Below are positions 39,400-46,991 of a stretch of 47,414 nt of DNA, in pieces. The first letter of the stretch is position 1; the number at the start of each line of letters is the position of its first letter. The translations under genes were made by a program, and so were the position numbers. Below the pieces are notes generated by a model. The model was not told the origin of the DNA and searched no databases. It saw only the letters and a program-made list of their open reading frames with translations. This stretch comes from Nocardia carnea (lineage in GTDB: Bacteria; Actinomycetota; Actinomycetes; Mycobacteriales; Mycobacteriaceae). The stretch spans positions 1 through 47,414 of the forward strand of contig NZ_JARWNW010000196.1 of the NCBI RefSeq assembly GCF_029868325.1, read 5' to 3'.

Positions 39400-39423
39400 G
39401 TTTCGACCGGGCACACCGGGCAA
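39400..39423 (+). promoter_or_regulatory. Probable SigB/SigF-type promoter
   Basis: GTTT-N14-GGGCAA, followed by 10 nt and the ATG of the DUF5709 gene. The -10 carries C in place of T. Confidence 0.4.
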
Positions 39424-39433
39424 TCCGGCGACC

Positions 39434-39721
39434 ATGAACGGAACCGATGACACCGGTCAGGAATCCGCCGAGGTCTCCGAATGGGCGAGCGTCCCGCCGA
39501 CCGAGGAACAACTGGACGAGGACGAACTGGCCGCCGACCCGCTGGAAGAGGGGATGGACCCGCCCGACGACTGGTCCGCGGCCGACCGCTACGCGACCAC
39601 GCCCCGCGAACAGCGCGAGGGGGAATCCCTGGGCGACCGGCTGGCCGAGGAACGTCCGGATATCGTCGCGGAGGGGGAGCGTTCGGGGACCGCCCCCGAC
39701 AGGGACCGCGGCCGCGAGTGA
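39434..39721 (+). CDS. DUF5709 family acidic protein, 95 aa
   Basis: An acidic, disordered-looking protein whose middle matches DUF5709: DPLEEGMDPPDDWSAADRY, then TPREQREGESLGDRLAEERP. No helix, cysteine or signal is seen. The family is found in actinobacteria, usually in single small genes, and has no known function. No ribosome site stands in front of the ATG at 39434; the -10 ends 10 nt upstream, so it is probably leaderless. It converges on the NUDIX gene with 12 bases between the stops. Confidence 0.75.
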   Translation: MNGTDDTGQESAEVSEWASVPPTEEQLDEDELAADPLEEGMDPPDDWSAADRYATTPREQREGESLGDRLAEERPDIVAEGERSGTAPDRDRGRE

Positions 39722-39733
39722 TCCGGTTCCAGC

Positions 39734-40462
39734 TCAGTGATGGGTCCAATCGGGCTGCAGGAAATGCGCGACCCGGGCCGCCGCGGACCGCCGCCCGAGC
39801 AGGACGACCTCCCGGAACTGCCAGAGCATCGCGCCTGTCGGCGCGTGGATGGTCATATCGGGGGCCAATCGCATCTGCAACAGGCCGGTCTCCGGGGTCG
39901 CCGGGGTATCGGTATCACCGCGGCGTACCCAGTGCGGTGTTCCTTCGGCGGCCAGACTGTGCAGGTCGACGAAATGTACGGAGTGCACTTCGTCGGCGCT
40001 GGGATCCAGATCCGCGATATCGCTCAGTGTCGTGACGATCGGCGTGATGGCGAACCCGGAGGCGGCCGGGAAATCGTCGAGGACGCCGAGTACATCGGCG
40101 GGATCGGCGACGAGACCGAGCTCCTCGTGCAGTTCGCGGGCGGCGGCGCGTTCGAGGGTTTCCCCACGCTCCACCCGGCCACCCGGCAGACCCCACTGCC
40201 CGGCATTGCGACCCCGGTAGGCCCGTTTGATGACGATCACCGCCGGCCCGGTGCCGTTGTCCACCACGCACAGTGCCACGGCCGCCCGCCGGGTCGCCAG
40301 ATCGTCCGGAACAGCGATGCGGTCGAACGTGTTCAGCCGGGCGCGGGCGAGCGTGCGGAATTCGTCGATACTGTCGGGGACCCGAGGTCCCGGGTCGGCG
40401 GCCATGAATTCGATCATGCCCCATCGGCGGGAAGCGCCGGTCGCCGCCTCCGGCGCCGTCAC
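39734..40462 (-). CDS. NUDIX hydrolase
   Basis: A 242-aa NUDIX protein. The box GGRVERGETLERAAARELHEE (GxxxxxGE... REL-HEE) carries the expected Glu pair for metal, at about residues 93-113, followed by LGL. It hydrolyses nucleoside-diphosphate-linked or similar compounds in the cytoplasm. The N-terminal ~60 residues and C-terminal ~70 residues extend the core, as in MutT-like/CoA-diphosphatase relatives. The GTG at 40462 overlaps the LexA stop as GTGA (40459-40462), so it is translated with LexA. ATGs at 40417 and 40405 are possible alternatives. Confidence 0.8.
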   Translation of the reverse strand: MTAPEAATGASRRWGMIEFMAADPGPRVPDSIDEFRTLARARLNTFDRIAVPDDLATRRAAVALCVVDNGTGPAVIVIKRAYRGRNAGQWGLPGGRVERGETLERAAARELHEELGLVADPADVLGVLDDFPAASGFAITPIVTTLSDIADLDPSADEVHSVHFVDLHSLAAEGTPHWVRRGDTDTPATPETGLLQMRLAPDMTIHAPTGAMLWQFREVVLLGRRSAAARVAHFLQPDWTHH

Positions 40463-41106
40463 ATCCGCCGCATCACCGAAACCACCTTGCCCAGCACCAC
40501 GGCGTGGTCGCCGTCGAGGACCGGATAGGCGGGATTACGGGGTTCGAGATAGATATGCCCGCCGCGGCGGCGCAACACCTTCACCGTGGCCTCCCCGTCC
40601 AGCATCGCGGCGACGATCTCACCGGACTGCGCCTCGGATTGCTGCCGCACCACCACCATATCGCCGTCGCAGATGGCGGCCTCCACCATGGAATCCCCGC
40701 GCACCCGCAACCCGAATACGGTGCCCCGCCCGACCAGTTCCCGCGGCAGCGACAGCACATCGTCGATATGTTCCTCGGCGGTGATCGGGGTACCCGCGGC
40801 GATATCGCCGACCACGGGCACCGAGACGGCATCCTCCCGCTCCGCCGCGCCGCCCTGCCCGGTGTTCAGGAACAACCGCACGTCCATGGGCCGCGCCATA
40901 CCGTCACCGCGCCGCAGGAAACCCTTCTCCTCCAAACTTTTCAGATGCCTGGACACCGAGGATCCCGACCGCAGACCCACCGCGTCGCCGAGCTGGCGGG
41001 TACTCGGCGGATAACCGTGCCGGATCACCCACTCCTGGATGGCCGCGAGGATACGGCGCTGACGGTCGGGCAGGACGGAGGTGTCGAGGTGGTCGTATTC
41101 GGTCAC
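40459..41106 (-). CDS. lexA: LexA-family repressor
   Basis: A 215-aa self-cleaving repressor. The N-terminal winged helix is at about 12-70 (LPDRQRRILAAIQEW, YPPSTRQLGDAVGL, SSVSRHLKSLEEKGFL). The cleavage site is Ala104-Gly105 (DIAAGTP). The catalytic Ser is in RGDSMVEA (S139) and the Lys in ATVKVLRR (K176). LexA controls the SOS response. The start is a GTG at 41106; an upstream frame to 42516 is not LexA. The HTH differs from the usual mycobacterial LexA, and no SOS box was found near the start. It may be a paralogue with another regulon. The coupled NUDIX gene follows. Confidence 0.83.
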   Translation of the reverse strand: MTEYDHLDTSVLPDRQRRILAAIQEWVIRHGYPPSTRQLGDAVGLRSGSSVSRHLKSLEEKGFLRRGDGMARPMDVRLFLNTGQGGAAEREDAVSVPVVGDIAAGTPITAEEHIDDVLSLPRELVGRGTVFGLRVRGDSMVEAAICDGDMVVVRQQSEAQSGEIVAAMLDGEATVKVLRRRGGHIYLEPRNPAYPVLDGDHAVVLGKVVSVMRRM

Positions 41107-41256
41107 CGCAGCATCGTATGACCTGGTACCGACGACGAGGACGAGTGTGCTGCCCGAACGGCCGCCGGCCGGAAATCCGCACCCGGAGGCCGATTTCGCC
41201 GCGCCCCCGGCATTGCACCACGCCGGGAGGCCCCGCACATCGCAGACTGGACCGTT

Positions 41257-42837
41257 ATGGACCAGTTGGTGCTGACGTTCACGCTGCTGTTCGCCGCGGT
41301 CCTCGCCGAGGCCCTGGGCCGCCGGATCGGCGTGGCCTCCGCAGTGCTGATGACGCTGTTCGGCTGCGTGCTGGCGCTGCTGCCGTTCGTCCCCGAGATC
41401 CGGATCCCACCGGAGCTGATCCTGCCGCTGGTGCTGCCACCCCTGCTCTACGCCGCCGCCCGCCGCACTTCCTGGCGGCAGTTCGCGGAGAACTGGGAAC
41501 CGATCGTGTTGCGTGCGGTGGGGTTGGTGATCGCCACCGTCGCGGCGGTCGCCGCGGTGTTCCATGCCTGGTACCCCGGTCTGCCGCTGGCCGCGGCCAT
41601 TGTGCTGGGGGCCGTGGTCGCGCCGCCGGATCCCGTGGCCGCGACCGCCTTGGCCGGCCGGCTCGGGCTCCCGCGGCGGCTGGTGGTCGTACTCGGCGGC
41701 GAAGGACTGTTCAACGACGTCACCGCGATCGTGATCTATTCGGTCGCGATCGAGGCGGTGGTCACTGGTCGTTTCTCGGCAGCGCACGCCGGCCTCGAAT
41801 TCGTCGTCTCCGCGGTGGTGGCGGTGGCCGTCGGGCTGCTGCTCGGCATGCTGGGCAGCAAACTCACGCGATATCTCGCGGAGGCGAGCTGGCAGGTGGC
41901 GTTGACCCTGCTGCTGCCGTTCGCGGCCTACGGGCTCGCCGAATCGTGGGGTGGATCCGGCGTCCTGGCGGTCCTGGTGTGCGCCCTGTATCTGACCGAC
42001 GCGGCGACCGAATTCGGCGATACCGCCTATCGCATGGCGGGTGAATCGTTCTGGGATATCACCGAGCTGCTGATCAGCGGTTTCGCCTTCGGTCTGATCG
42101 GCCTCGAACTGAGCGCGGTCCTGGCCGCCACCGGCGACGAGTGGCCGCAATTGGTGGCCGTCGCCGCCGCGGTGGTGGCCGTGGTCGTGGTCCTGCGGCT
42201 CATCTGGCTGACGGTGACCTGGTGGCTGCGAGGTGCCTGGTGGCACGACGAAGACGCCGACGAGCCCTACACCTGGCGAGAAACCGTGGTCACCTGGTGG
42301 ACCGGTATGCGCGGTGTGGCGACCGTCGCGCTGGCATTGGCCATTCCCTTGTCCACCGAAGCGGGCGCCGATTTCCCCGGCCGCACCCAGATCCTGTTCA
42401 TCGCGTTCGCGGTGGTGCTGTTCACCCTGCTCGTTCAGGGGCCGACGCTGCCGCTGATCGTGCGGCTCACCGGTGTCCACGCCGATACCCGCGCCGAACG
42501 CCGGCTGGAACGGCAACTGTGGGAACGCGTCGTCGACGCGGAGCTGGCCCGCCTCGAGGAACTCGCCGAATCCGAGGATGTTCCCGTCGAACTCTACGAA
42601 CGGTTACGGGAAGGCGTCCGCAAACGGATGGCCCGGGCCGATCCCGAAGCCGCCGGCGAGCAGGCGCGGGCCCTGGCCGAACGCGAGGCGCGAATGGCCG
42701 CCACCGTCAAGCGGATCAGGACCGAACTCGCCGAAGCAGGCCGGCGCGAGGCCTTGGCTGCGCGCCGCGAACCGGGGATGCCCCCCGATCTGGTGGACCG
42801 GGTCACCCGGCGACTGGATCTGGGAACCGGCCGCTGA
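41257..42837 (+). CDS. CPA1-family Na+/H+ antiporter
   Basis: A 526-aa membrane antiporter of the NhaP/CPA1 family. It has about 11-12 helices in residues 1-405, with LAEALGRRIGVASAV near the start, the transport-site motif GEGLFNDVTAIVIYSVA near residue 150, VAPPDPVAATALAGRLGLPR and TWWTGMRGVATVALALAIPL. The C-terminal ~120 residues are a charged, coiled-coil-prone cytoplasmic tail (ERRLERQLWERVVDAELARL). It exchanges Na+ or K+ for H+. The ribosome site is weak. It converges on UdgX with 4 bases between the stops. Confidence 0.87.
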   Translation: MDQLVLTFTLLFAAVLAEALGRRIGVASAVLMTLFGCVLALLPFVPEIRIPPELILPLVLPPLLYAAARRTSWRQFAENWEPIVLRAVGLVIATVAAVAAVFHAWYPGLPLAAAIVLGAVVAPPDPVAATALAGRLGLPRRLVVVLGGEGLFNDVTAIVIYSVAIEAVVTGRFSAAHAGLEFVVSAVVAVAVGLLLGMLGSKLTRYLAEASWQVALTLLLPFAAYGLAESWGGSGVLAVLVCALYLTDAATEFGDTAYRMAGESFWDITELLISGFAFGLIGLELSAVLAATGDEWPQLVAVAAAVVAVVVVLRLIWLTVTWWLRGAWWHDEDADEPYTWRETVVTWWTGMRGVATVALALAIPLSTEAGADFPGRTQILFIAFAVVLFTLLVQGPTLPLIVRLTGVHADTRAERRLERQLWERVVDAELARLEELAESEDVPVELYERLREGVRKRMARADPEAAGEQARALAEREARMAATVKRIRTELAEAGRREALAARREPGMPPDLVDRVTRRLDLGTGR

Positions 42838-42841
42838 GCGA

Positions 42842-43468
42842 TCACTGCCGCGTGGTGTCGCGGATATACGCCAGATCGTCGAGGAAATCCGCATAGGCGG
42901 TCTTGCGGTCGGGTGCGCGCAGTACAGACGACGGGTGCACGGTGGCAGTGATCCGGTAATCCGGCCGCTGCACCATCTGCCCGCGGAGTTCGCCGACGGT
43001 GGCGGACGGTCCGAGCACTGCCTTGGCGGCGACCGCACCCAGGCATACCACCAGCTCCGGCGCCACCAGCTCGAGTTCGGTCGCCAGCCAGGCCGAGCAC
43101 GCCACCACCTCGGTACGGCTGGGCTGCTTGTGGATACGGCGTTTACCGCGTTCGGCGAATTTGAAATGTTTGACCGCGTTGGTCAGATACACCGTCTCGC
43201 GGTCGAAACCCGCCTCGCCGAGTGCCCGGTCCAGGAGCCGGCCGGCCGGGCCGACGAACGGCTGGCCCTGCGTATCCTCCTGATCACCGGGCTGTTCGCC
43301 CACCATCACCACCGAGGCGTCCGCGGGGCCTTCGCCGAACACGGTCTGGGTGGCGTTGCGGTACAGATCGCAGCCGCGGCAGCCCGCGGCCGCCGCCCGG
43401 ACGGTGTCCAGATCGGCGTCGGCGGGGACGAACTCGGCGGCACCGACCGGTTTCGCGGTGGTACCCAT
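42842..43468 (-). CDS. UdgX-type uracil-DNA glycosylase
   Basis: A 208-aa family 4-like uracil-DNA glycosylase of the UdgX group. Features: VMVGEQPGDQEDTQGQPFVGPAG, the signature KRRIHKQPS with His at about residue 113 (in UdgX this His becomes covalently bound to the abasic site), and VHPSSVLRAPD. Cysteines at about 30, 33, 124 and 142 are placed for a 4Fe-4S cluster. UdgX proteins are known mainly from mycobacteria and relatives and trap uracil-DNA. The start at 43468 is assumed. It lies 5 bases downstream of the small gene at 43474 and may be co-transcribed with it. Confidence 0.87.
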   Translation of the reverse strand: MGTTAKPVGAAEFVPADADLDTVRAAAAGCRGCDLYRNATQTVFGEGPADASVVMVGEQPGDQEDTQGQPFVGPAGRLLDRALGEAGFDRETVYLTNAVKHFKFAERGKRRIHKQPSRTEVVACSAWLATELELVAPELVVCLGAVAAKAVLGPSATVGELRGQMVQRPDYRITATVHPSSVLRAPDRKTAYADFLDDLAYIRDTTRQ

Positions 43469-43473
43469 CGCCG

Positions 43474-43803
43474 TTACGACCGGCCCAGCGCGTCGGCGAG
43501 TTCGTCCTTGCTCATCTTCGAGCGGCCTTGTATCCCGCGGCGCCGTGCTTCGTTGTACAGCTGATCGCGGGTCTGGCCCTTCGGTCCGCTGCTGTGCGAC
43601 CGTTTCCCACCGCGGCGCTGCGGCGACATATCCCGGGTGGACGAGCGACTGGCGGTTTTCGACTGGCCGGATTGCGCCCGGTTCTTGTTGACCGTGCGTG
43701 CGGCGATCTCCTTCGCCCGTTTCGTTCCCGCGCCGCGATCCTGCTCGGAATCCTTGATGTGCTCGTACTGCCGTTCCTGTTTACCGGTCCATTCCTTCGG
43801 CAT
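43474..43803 (-). CDS. Small basic protein, plasmid-stabilisation-like / Rho-N-like
   Basis: A 109-aa highly charged protein: KQERQYEHIKDSEQDRGAGT, then RAKEIAARTVNKNRAQSGQ, and a C-terminal GPKGQTRDQLYNEARRRGI + SKMSKDELADALGR helix-extended-loop-helix. I know this family as annotated plasmid stabilisation proteins in mycobacteria. The C-terminal module resembles that of the ChaB-like protein at 3558-3980, hinting at DNA or RNA binding. AGGAGGTG precedes the ATG at 43803. The promoter at 43828-43852 is GATT-N15-GGGTAT. It probably belongs to the same stress response. Confidence 0.78.
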   Translation of the reverse strand: MPKEWTGKQERQYEHIKDSEQDRGAGTKRAKEIAARTVNKNRAQSGQSKTASRSSTRDMSPQRRGGKRSHSSGPKGQTRDQLYNEARRRGIQGRSKMSKDELADALGRS

Positions 43804-43827
43804 GACACACCTCCTGTCGGTCGGCGT

Positions 43828-43852
43828 ATACCCGGCCGTTGCCGTCGCAATC
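43828..43852 (-). promoter_or_regulatory. SigB/SigF-type promoter
   Basis: The minus strand reads GATT-N15-GGGTAT, 25 bases upstream of the ATG at 43803. It would drive the small basic protein and probably UdgX. Confidence 0.6.
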
Positions 43853-44129
43853 AGCCGTACCGTGCGAGGGACGCGGCCACCCCATCGATCTTCTTCTCGA
43901 TTCGTTCGAGATCTTCCGCGTCCACCGCGAACAACCAGTGTTTGGCGCCGAGCAGCAGAATGGCCTGGAATATCAGTTGCAGCCATTCGCTCTGCCAGTT
44001 CTCGAAGGTGCTGGACAGGAAGTCATGCAGATACCCCGGCCATTCGAACGGCTGTCCGAGCGCTTGCTGCGTGCTGCGGTAATCGAAGTACTGGGTGACG
44101 AACTGCGCGGCCCACGAACCCGCGAACAA
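43851..44129 (-). CDS. DUF6766-like membrane protein, C-terminal half only
   Basis: A 92-aa remnant carrying the second half of a DUF6766-type protein: AAQFVTQYFDYRSTQQALG, SSTFENWQSEWLQLIFQAILLLGA (a membrane helix with the NWQSE motif), and a C-terminal DLERIEKKIDGVAASL. Full members are about twice as long, with another helix pair before this. Upstream the same reading continues (GGAVYLLALLFAGS) only if one base is added to a run of seven C (plus strand, 44150-44156) just after an ATG with AGGAG. A frameshift in that run, by assembly error or phase variation, would explain the short form. The first half is not present further upstream. Confidence 0.6.
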   Translation of the reverse strand: MFAGSWAAQFVTQYFDYRSTQQALGQPFEWPGYLHDFLSSTFENWQSEWLQLIFQAILLLGAKHWLFAVDAEDLERIEKKIDGVAASLARYG

Positions 44130-44233
44130 CAGTGCCAGCAGATATACGGCCCCCCCATCTCCTGAAGTGCCTCATAGGAGTGCTGTACCCCGTCTACCGC
44201 GGTATACGCAGGGAGTTCGGGACCATCGCGGGT

Positions 44234-44743
44234 TCAGCCGGGCCGCCGCTCGTCGGTCAGCGCGGTGTGGTGTTCACGCATGGCGGCGACCACCGCCTGG
44301 AGGACCCGGTGGGCGGCGCGCAGATCGTCGGTCGGCAGGGCGGTCATGGCGGCGCGGGTACGTCTGCCGAGCGGGCCGAAGAAATCGCCGGCCACCGCCA
44401 TCCCGTGTTCGGCGTAGTGCAGCAGGACGCGCCGGCGGTCGCGGGAATCGACCTCGCGCTCGATATGGCCGGAGGCGATCATCCGTTCCACCAGGTAGGT
44501 GATGGCGGCGGCGGACAGCCCCATGAGTTCGCGCAGTTGCCCCGCGGTGAGCGGGCGCCCTTCGGCGTCGGCGGTGGCGATATGCATGAGCGCGCGGAAA
44601 TCGGTGCTGCGCAGGGCATGCGAACGGGCGAAGAGGTGGGCGATCTGCTCGGAGATCGCGGTGAGCGCGCGAATATCGGTGGCGATATCGGTTTCGGCGG
44701 AGTTGCGCGCCGCGACATCGGCCGGTTCGCCTGCTGGTGTCAC
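44234..44743 (-). CDS. MarR-family transcriptional regulator
   Basis: A 169-aa winged-helix regulator. It has RALTAISEQIAHLFARSHAL, FRALMHIATADAEGRPLTAGQLRELMGLSAAAITYLVERM in pieces (recognition helix near residue 85), and the beta-wing DSRDRRRVLLHYAEHG. MarR proteins respond to phenolic or drug-like ligands. The GTG at 44743 is preferred because GGGAGG stands upstream; an ATG at 44800 would add 19 unlikely residues. A palindrome at 44801-44819 sits between it and the divergent MMPL transporter, which is its most likely target. Confidence 0.82.
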   Translation of the reverse strand: MTPAGEPADVAARNSAETDIATDIRALTAISEQIAHLFARSHALRSTDFRALMHIATADAEGRPLTAGQLRELMGLSAAAITYLVERMIASGHIEREVDSRDRRRVLLHYAEHGMAVAGDFFGPLGRRTRAAMTALPTDDLRAAHRVLQAVVAAMREHHTALTDERRPG

Positions 44744-44800
44744 GCTCGGTGGTCCTCCCTGTTCTGATCGGCGCACCGAGTGTATCGGCGTTTTGCGCAT

Positions 44801-44819
44801 TATTTAAGTTTCTGAAATA
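44801..44819. promoter_or_regulatory. Palindromic MarR operator candidate
   Basis: TATTTAAGTTTCTGAAATA has 8-bp arms with one mismatch around a 3-nt centre. It is A/T-rich in otherwise GC-rich DNA and lies 9 bases before the MMPL start. Binding would repress both divergent genes. Confidence 0.6.
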
Positions 44820-44828
44820 GTCGGCCGG

Positions 44829-46874
44829 GTGAATGCGTGGGAGCGCTATGCCGAACTGGTCACCGGCCGCCGTTCGTGGTGGCTACTCGTCGCCGTCGTC
44901 CTGGCAGCCTGCGCGGCGATTCTCGGGGCCGGTAGCAACGACGACGCCGGCCGCGCGCCGACCTCGCTACCGGAATCGTCGGAATCCGCGCGGGTGAAGT
45001 CTGCGGTGGCCGAATTCCCCGGGGGTGCGGACGCCCCGGTCATCATCGTGATCAGCCGGGCCGACGGTGGCCGGCTATCCGAAGCCGACCTCGCGGCGGC
45101 CGAGTCGGCTGTCGGCAAGGTCGCCGGTACAGAGCAGGGCGGCCCCGGGCTCGTCCCCTCGCCCGACGGTGCGGCCGCCCTGGGACGGGCGAGCGTCTCG
45201 GCGGAACTCAGCGGCGAAACCCTCACCGCGGAGATCGACCGGCTCCGTGAAGTGGCGGCGCAGCAGACCCCACCCGGACTGATCATGCAGATCACCGGCG
45301 GCCCGGCCTTCGGCGCCGATATCGCCGATTCGTTCGCCGGCGCGGACATCACCTTGCTGGCGGTCACCGCGCTGGTGGTCGCGCTGCTGCTGATCATCAC
45401 CTACCGGTCCCCGGTGTTGTGGCTGCTCCCGCTGCTGGTGATCGGTGTCGCCGACCGGACCGCCATCGGGGTCGGCACCGCGCTGGCGCGGCTCACCGGC
45501 CTGAGTTTCGACGGCTCCACCTCGGGCGTCACCAGCGTTCTCGTCTTCGGCGCCGGTACGAACTATGCGTTGCTGCTGATCTCCCGGTATCGCGACGAAC
45601 TGCACCGCTACCGCGACCACCGGCAGGCGCTGTACGAAGCGGTGCGCCGCGCCGGCCCGGCAATCCTGGCCAGCAATATCACCGTGGTCCTCGCACTGTG
45701 CACCCTCCTGCTGGCGACCCTGCCGAACACCCGGTCACTGGGTTTGATGGCAGCGGCCGGTCTGCTGGTCGCCGTGGTGTTCGTCCTGGTGGCGCTGCCA
45801 CCCGCGCTCGCGCTGTGCGGCCGGAACGTGTTCTGGCCGTTCGTTCCCCGGTTGCGCGAGGACGATATCACCGAGCGCGGCCTCTGGCATCGGATCGCGA
45901 CCTGGGTGGTGGCCCGGCCGGTGGCCGTCTCGTCGGCCGCGATCGTGGTCCTGCTCGGCTGCTGCGCCGGTCTTTTCGGTGTGTCCATCGGGTTGTCGCA
46001 GACCGAGCAATTCCGGGTCGAGGCGGAATCGGTCGACGGTTTCGATACCTTGGCCGCGCATTTCCCGTCCGGATCGTCCGATCCGACGATCGTGCTGGCC
46101 CGCGCGGGCACCGCCGACGAGGTGCGCGGGGCCTTGTCGGCTGTTCCGGCGATCTCGGCGGTGAACCCCGCCGGTAGCCATGCGGGTACCGACCGGTGGA
46201 TGGTCACACTCGAGGCCGCGCCGGAATCCGCGCAGGCCTTCGACACGATCGAGCAGATGCGCGCGGCGCTGGCCGAGGTGCCCGCGGCGGAAGCGCTGGT
46301 CGGCGGCAGCGACGCCCAAGCCCTCGATACCCGCGATGCCGCCCGCGGTGATCAGTTCCTGGTCATCCCGCTCATCCTGGTGGTGGTTTTCGCGGTGCTG
46401 CTGGTGTTGCTGCGCGCCGTCCCCGCCGCGGTGCTGCTGATCGCGGTCACCGTGCTGAGCGCTCTCGCGGCGCTCGGGCTCGGCAGCCTGGTCGGCACCC
46501 ATCTGTTCGGTTTCCCGGCATTGGACACCACGACACCGCTTTTCGCCTTCCTCTTCCTGGTGGCGCTGGGCGTCGACTACACCATCTTCCTGGTGACCCG
46601 GGCGCGCGAGGAAACCCCGGACCACGGCACCGTCGGCGGTATGGTGCGCGCGGTTTCGGCGACGGGTGCGGTGATCACCAGTGCGGGTATCGTCCTCGCG
46701 GCGGTGTTCTGTGTTCTCGGCGTGCTGCCGCTGATCACGCTCACCCAGCTCGGGATCATCGTCGGTATCGGCATCGTGCTGGATACGTTCCTGGTGCGCA
46801 CCGTGGTCATTCCGGCGTTGTTCACCGTTGCCGGCCCGAAGGTGTGGTGGCCGAACGCGCTCGCGGACAAGTGA
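44829..46874 (+). CDS. MMPL-family transporter
   Basis: A 681-aa RND-type exporter of the MMPL family, with two repeats of six helices and two extracellular domains. The first core reads VFGAGTNYALLLISRYRDEL, with Asn where many relatives have Asp, and the second FLVALGVDYTIFLVTRAREE (in pieces). TLPNTRSLGLMAAAGL and TGAVITSAGIVLAAVF are typical. It is ActII-3-like in length rather than a mycobacterial MmpL lipid exporter, so drug or polyketide export is likely. It starts with GTG at 44829 next to the MarR operator. No ribosome site is seen, so it may be leaderless. Confidence 0.87.
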   Translation: MNAWERYAELVTGRRSWWLLVAVVLAACAAILGAGSNDDAGRAPTSLPESSESARVKSAVAEFPGGADAPVIIVISRADGGRLSEADLAAAESAVGKVAGTEQGGPGLVPSPDGAAALGRASVSAELSGETLTAEIDRLREVAAQQTPPGLIMQITGGPAFGADIADSFAGADITLLAVTALVVALLLIITYRSPVLWLLPLLVIGVADRTAIGVGTALARLTGLSFDGSTSGVTSVLVFGAGTNYALLLISRYRDELHRYRDHRQALYEAVRRAGPAILASNITVVLALCTLLLATLPNTRSLGLMAAAGLLVAVVFVLVALPPALALCGRNVFWPFVPRLREDDITERGLWHRIATWVVARPVAVSSAAIVVLLGCCAGLFGVSIGLSQTEQFRVEAESVDGFDTLAAHFPSGSSDPTIVLARAGTADEVRGALSAVPAISAVNPAGSHAGTDRWMVTLEAAPESAQAFDTIEQMRAALAEVPAAEALVGGSDAQALDTRDAARGDQFLVIPLILVVVFAVLLVLLRAVPAAVLLIAVTVLSALAALGLGSLVGTHLFGFPALDTTTPLFAFLFLVALGVDYTIFLVTRAREETPDHGTVGGMVRAVSATGAVITSAGIVLAAVFCVLGVLPLITLTQLGIIVGIGIVLDTFLVRTVVIPALFTVAGPKVWWPNALADK

Positions 46875-46885
46875 AACGAACCCGC

Positions 46886-46918
46886 TTGACACCCGTGGAA
46901 TAGGCAAGGCTAACCTGG
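46886..46918 (+). promoter_or_regulatory. Promoter with an IdeR-type iron box
   Basis: A consensus TTGACA (46886-46891) is followed at 19 nt by TAACCT. Bases 46900-46918 match the 19-bp IdeR box TTAGGTTAGGCTAACCTAA at 14 positions, including the central AGGCTAACCT. Fe-loaded IdeR would cover the -10. Confidence 0.6.
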
Positions 46919-46991
46919 CCTCGGGGTGATGCCCGGCGCCACCTCTCGGTCTATTCGACGCTGTACTGGGCGACCAGTGAAAGAGGGACAT

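Noticed and set aside
44185..44209. GCGT-N15-GGGTAC on the minus strand upstream of the DUF6766-like gene
   Set aside because: Two mismatches in the -35. It may be functional but is too weak to list as a promoter.
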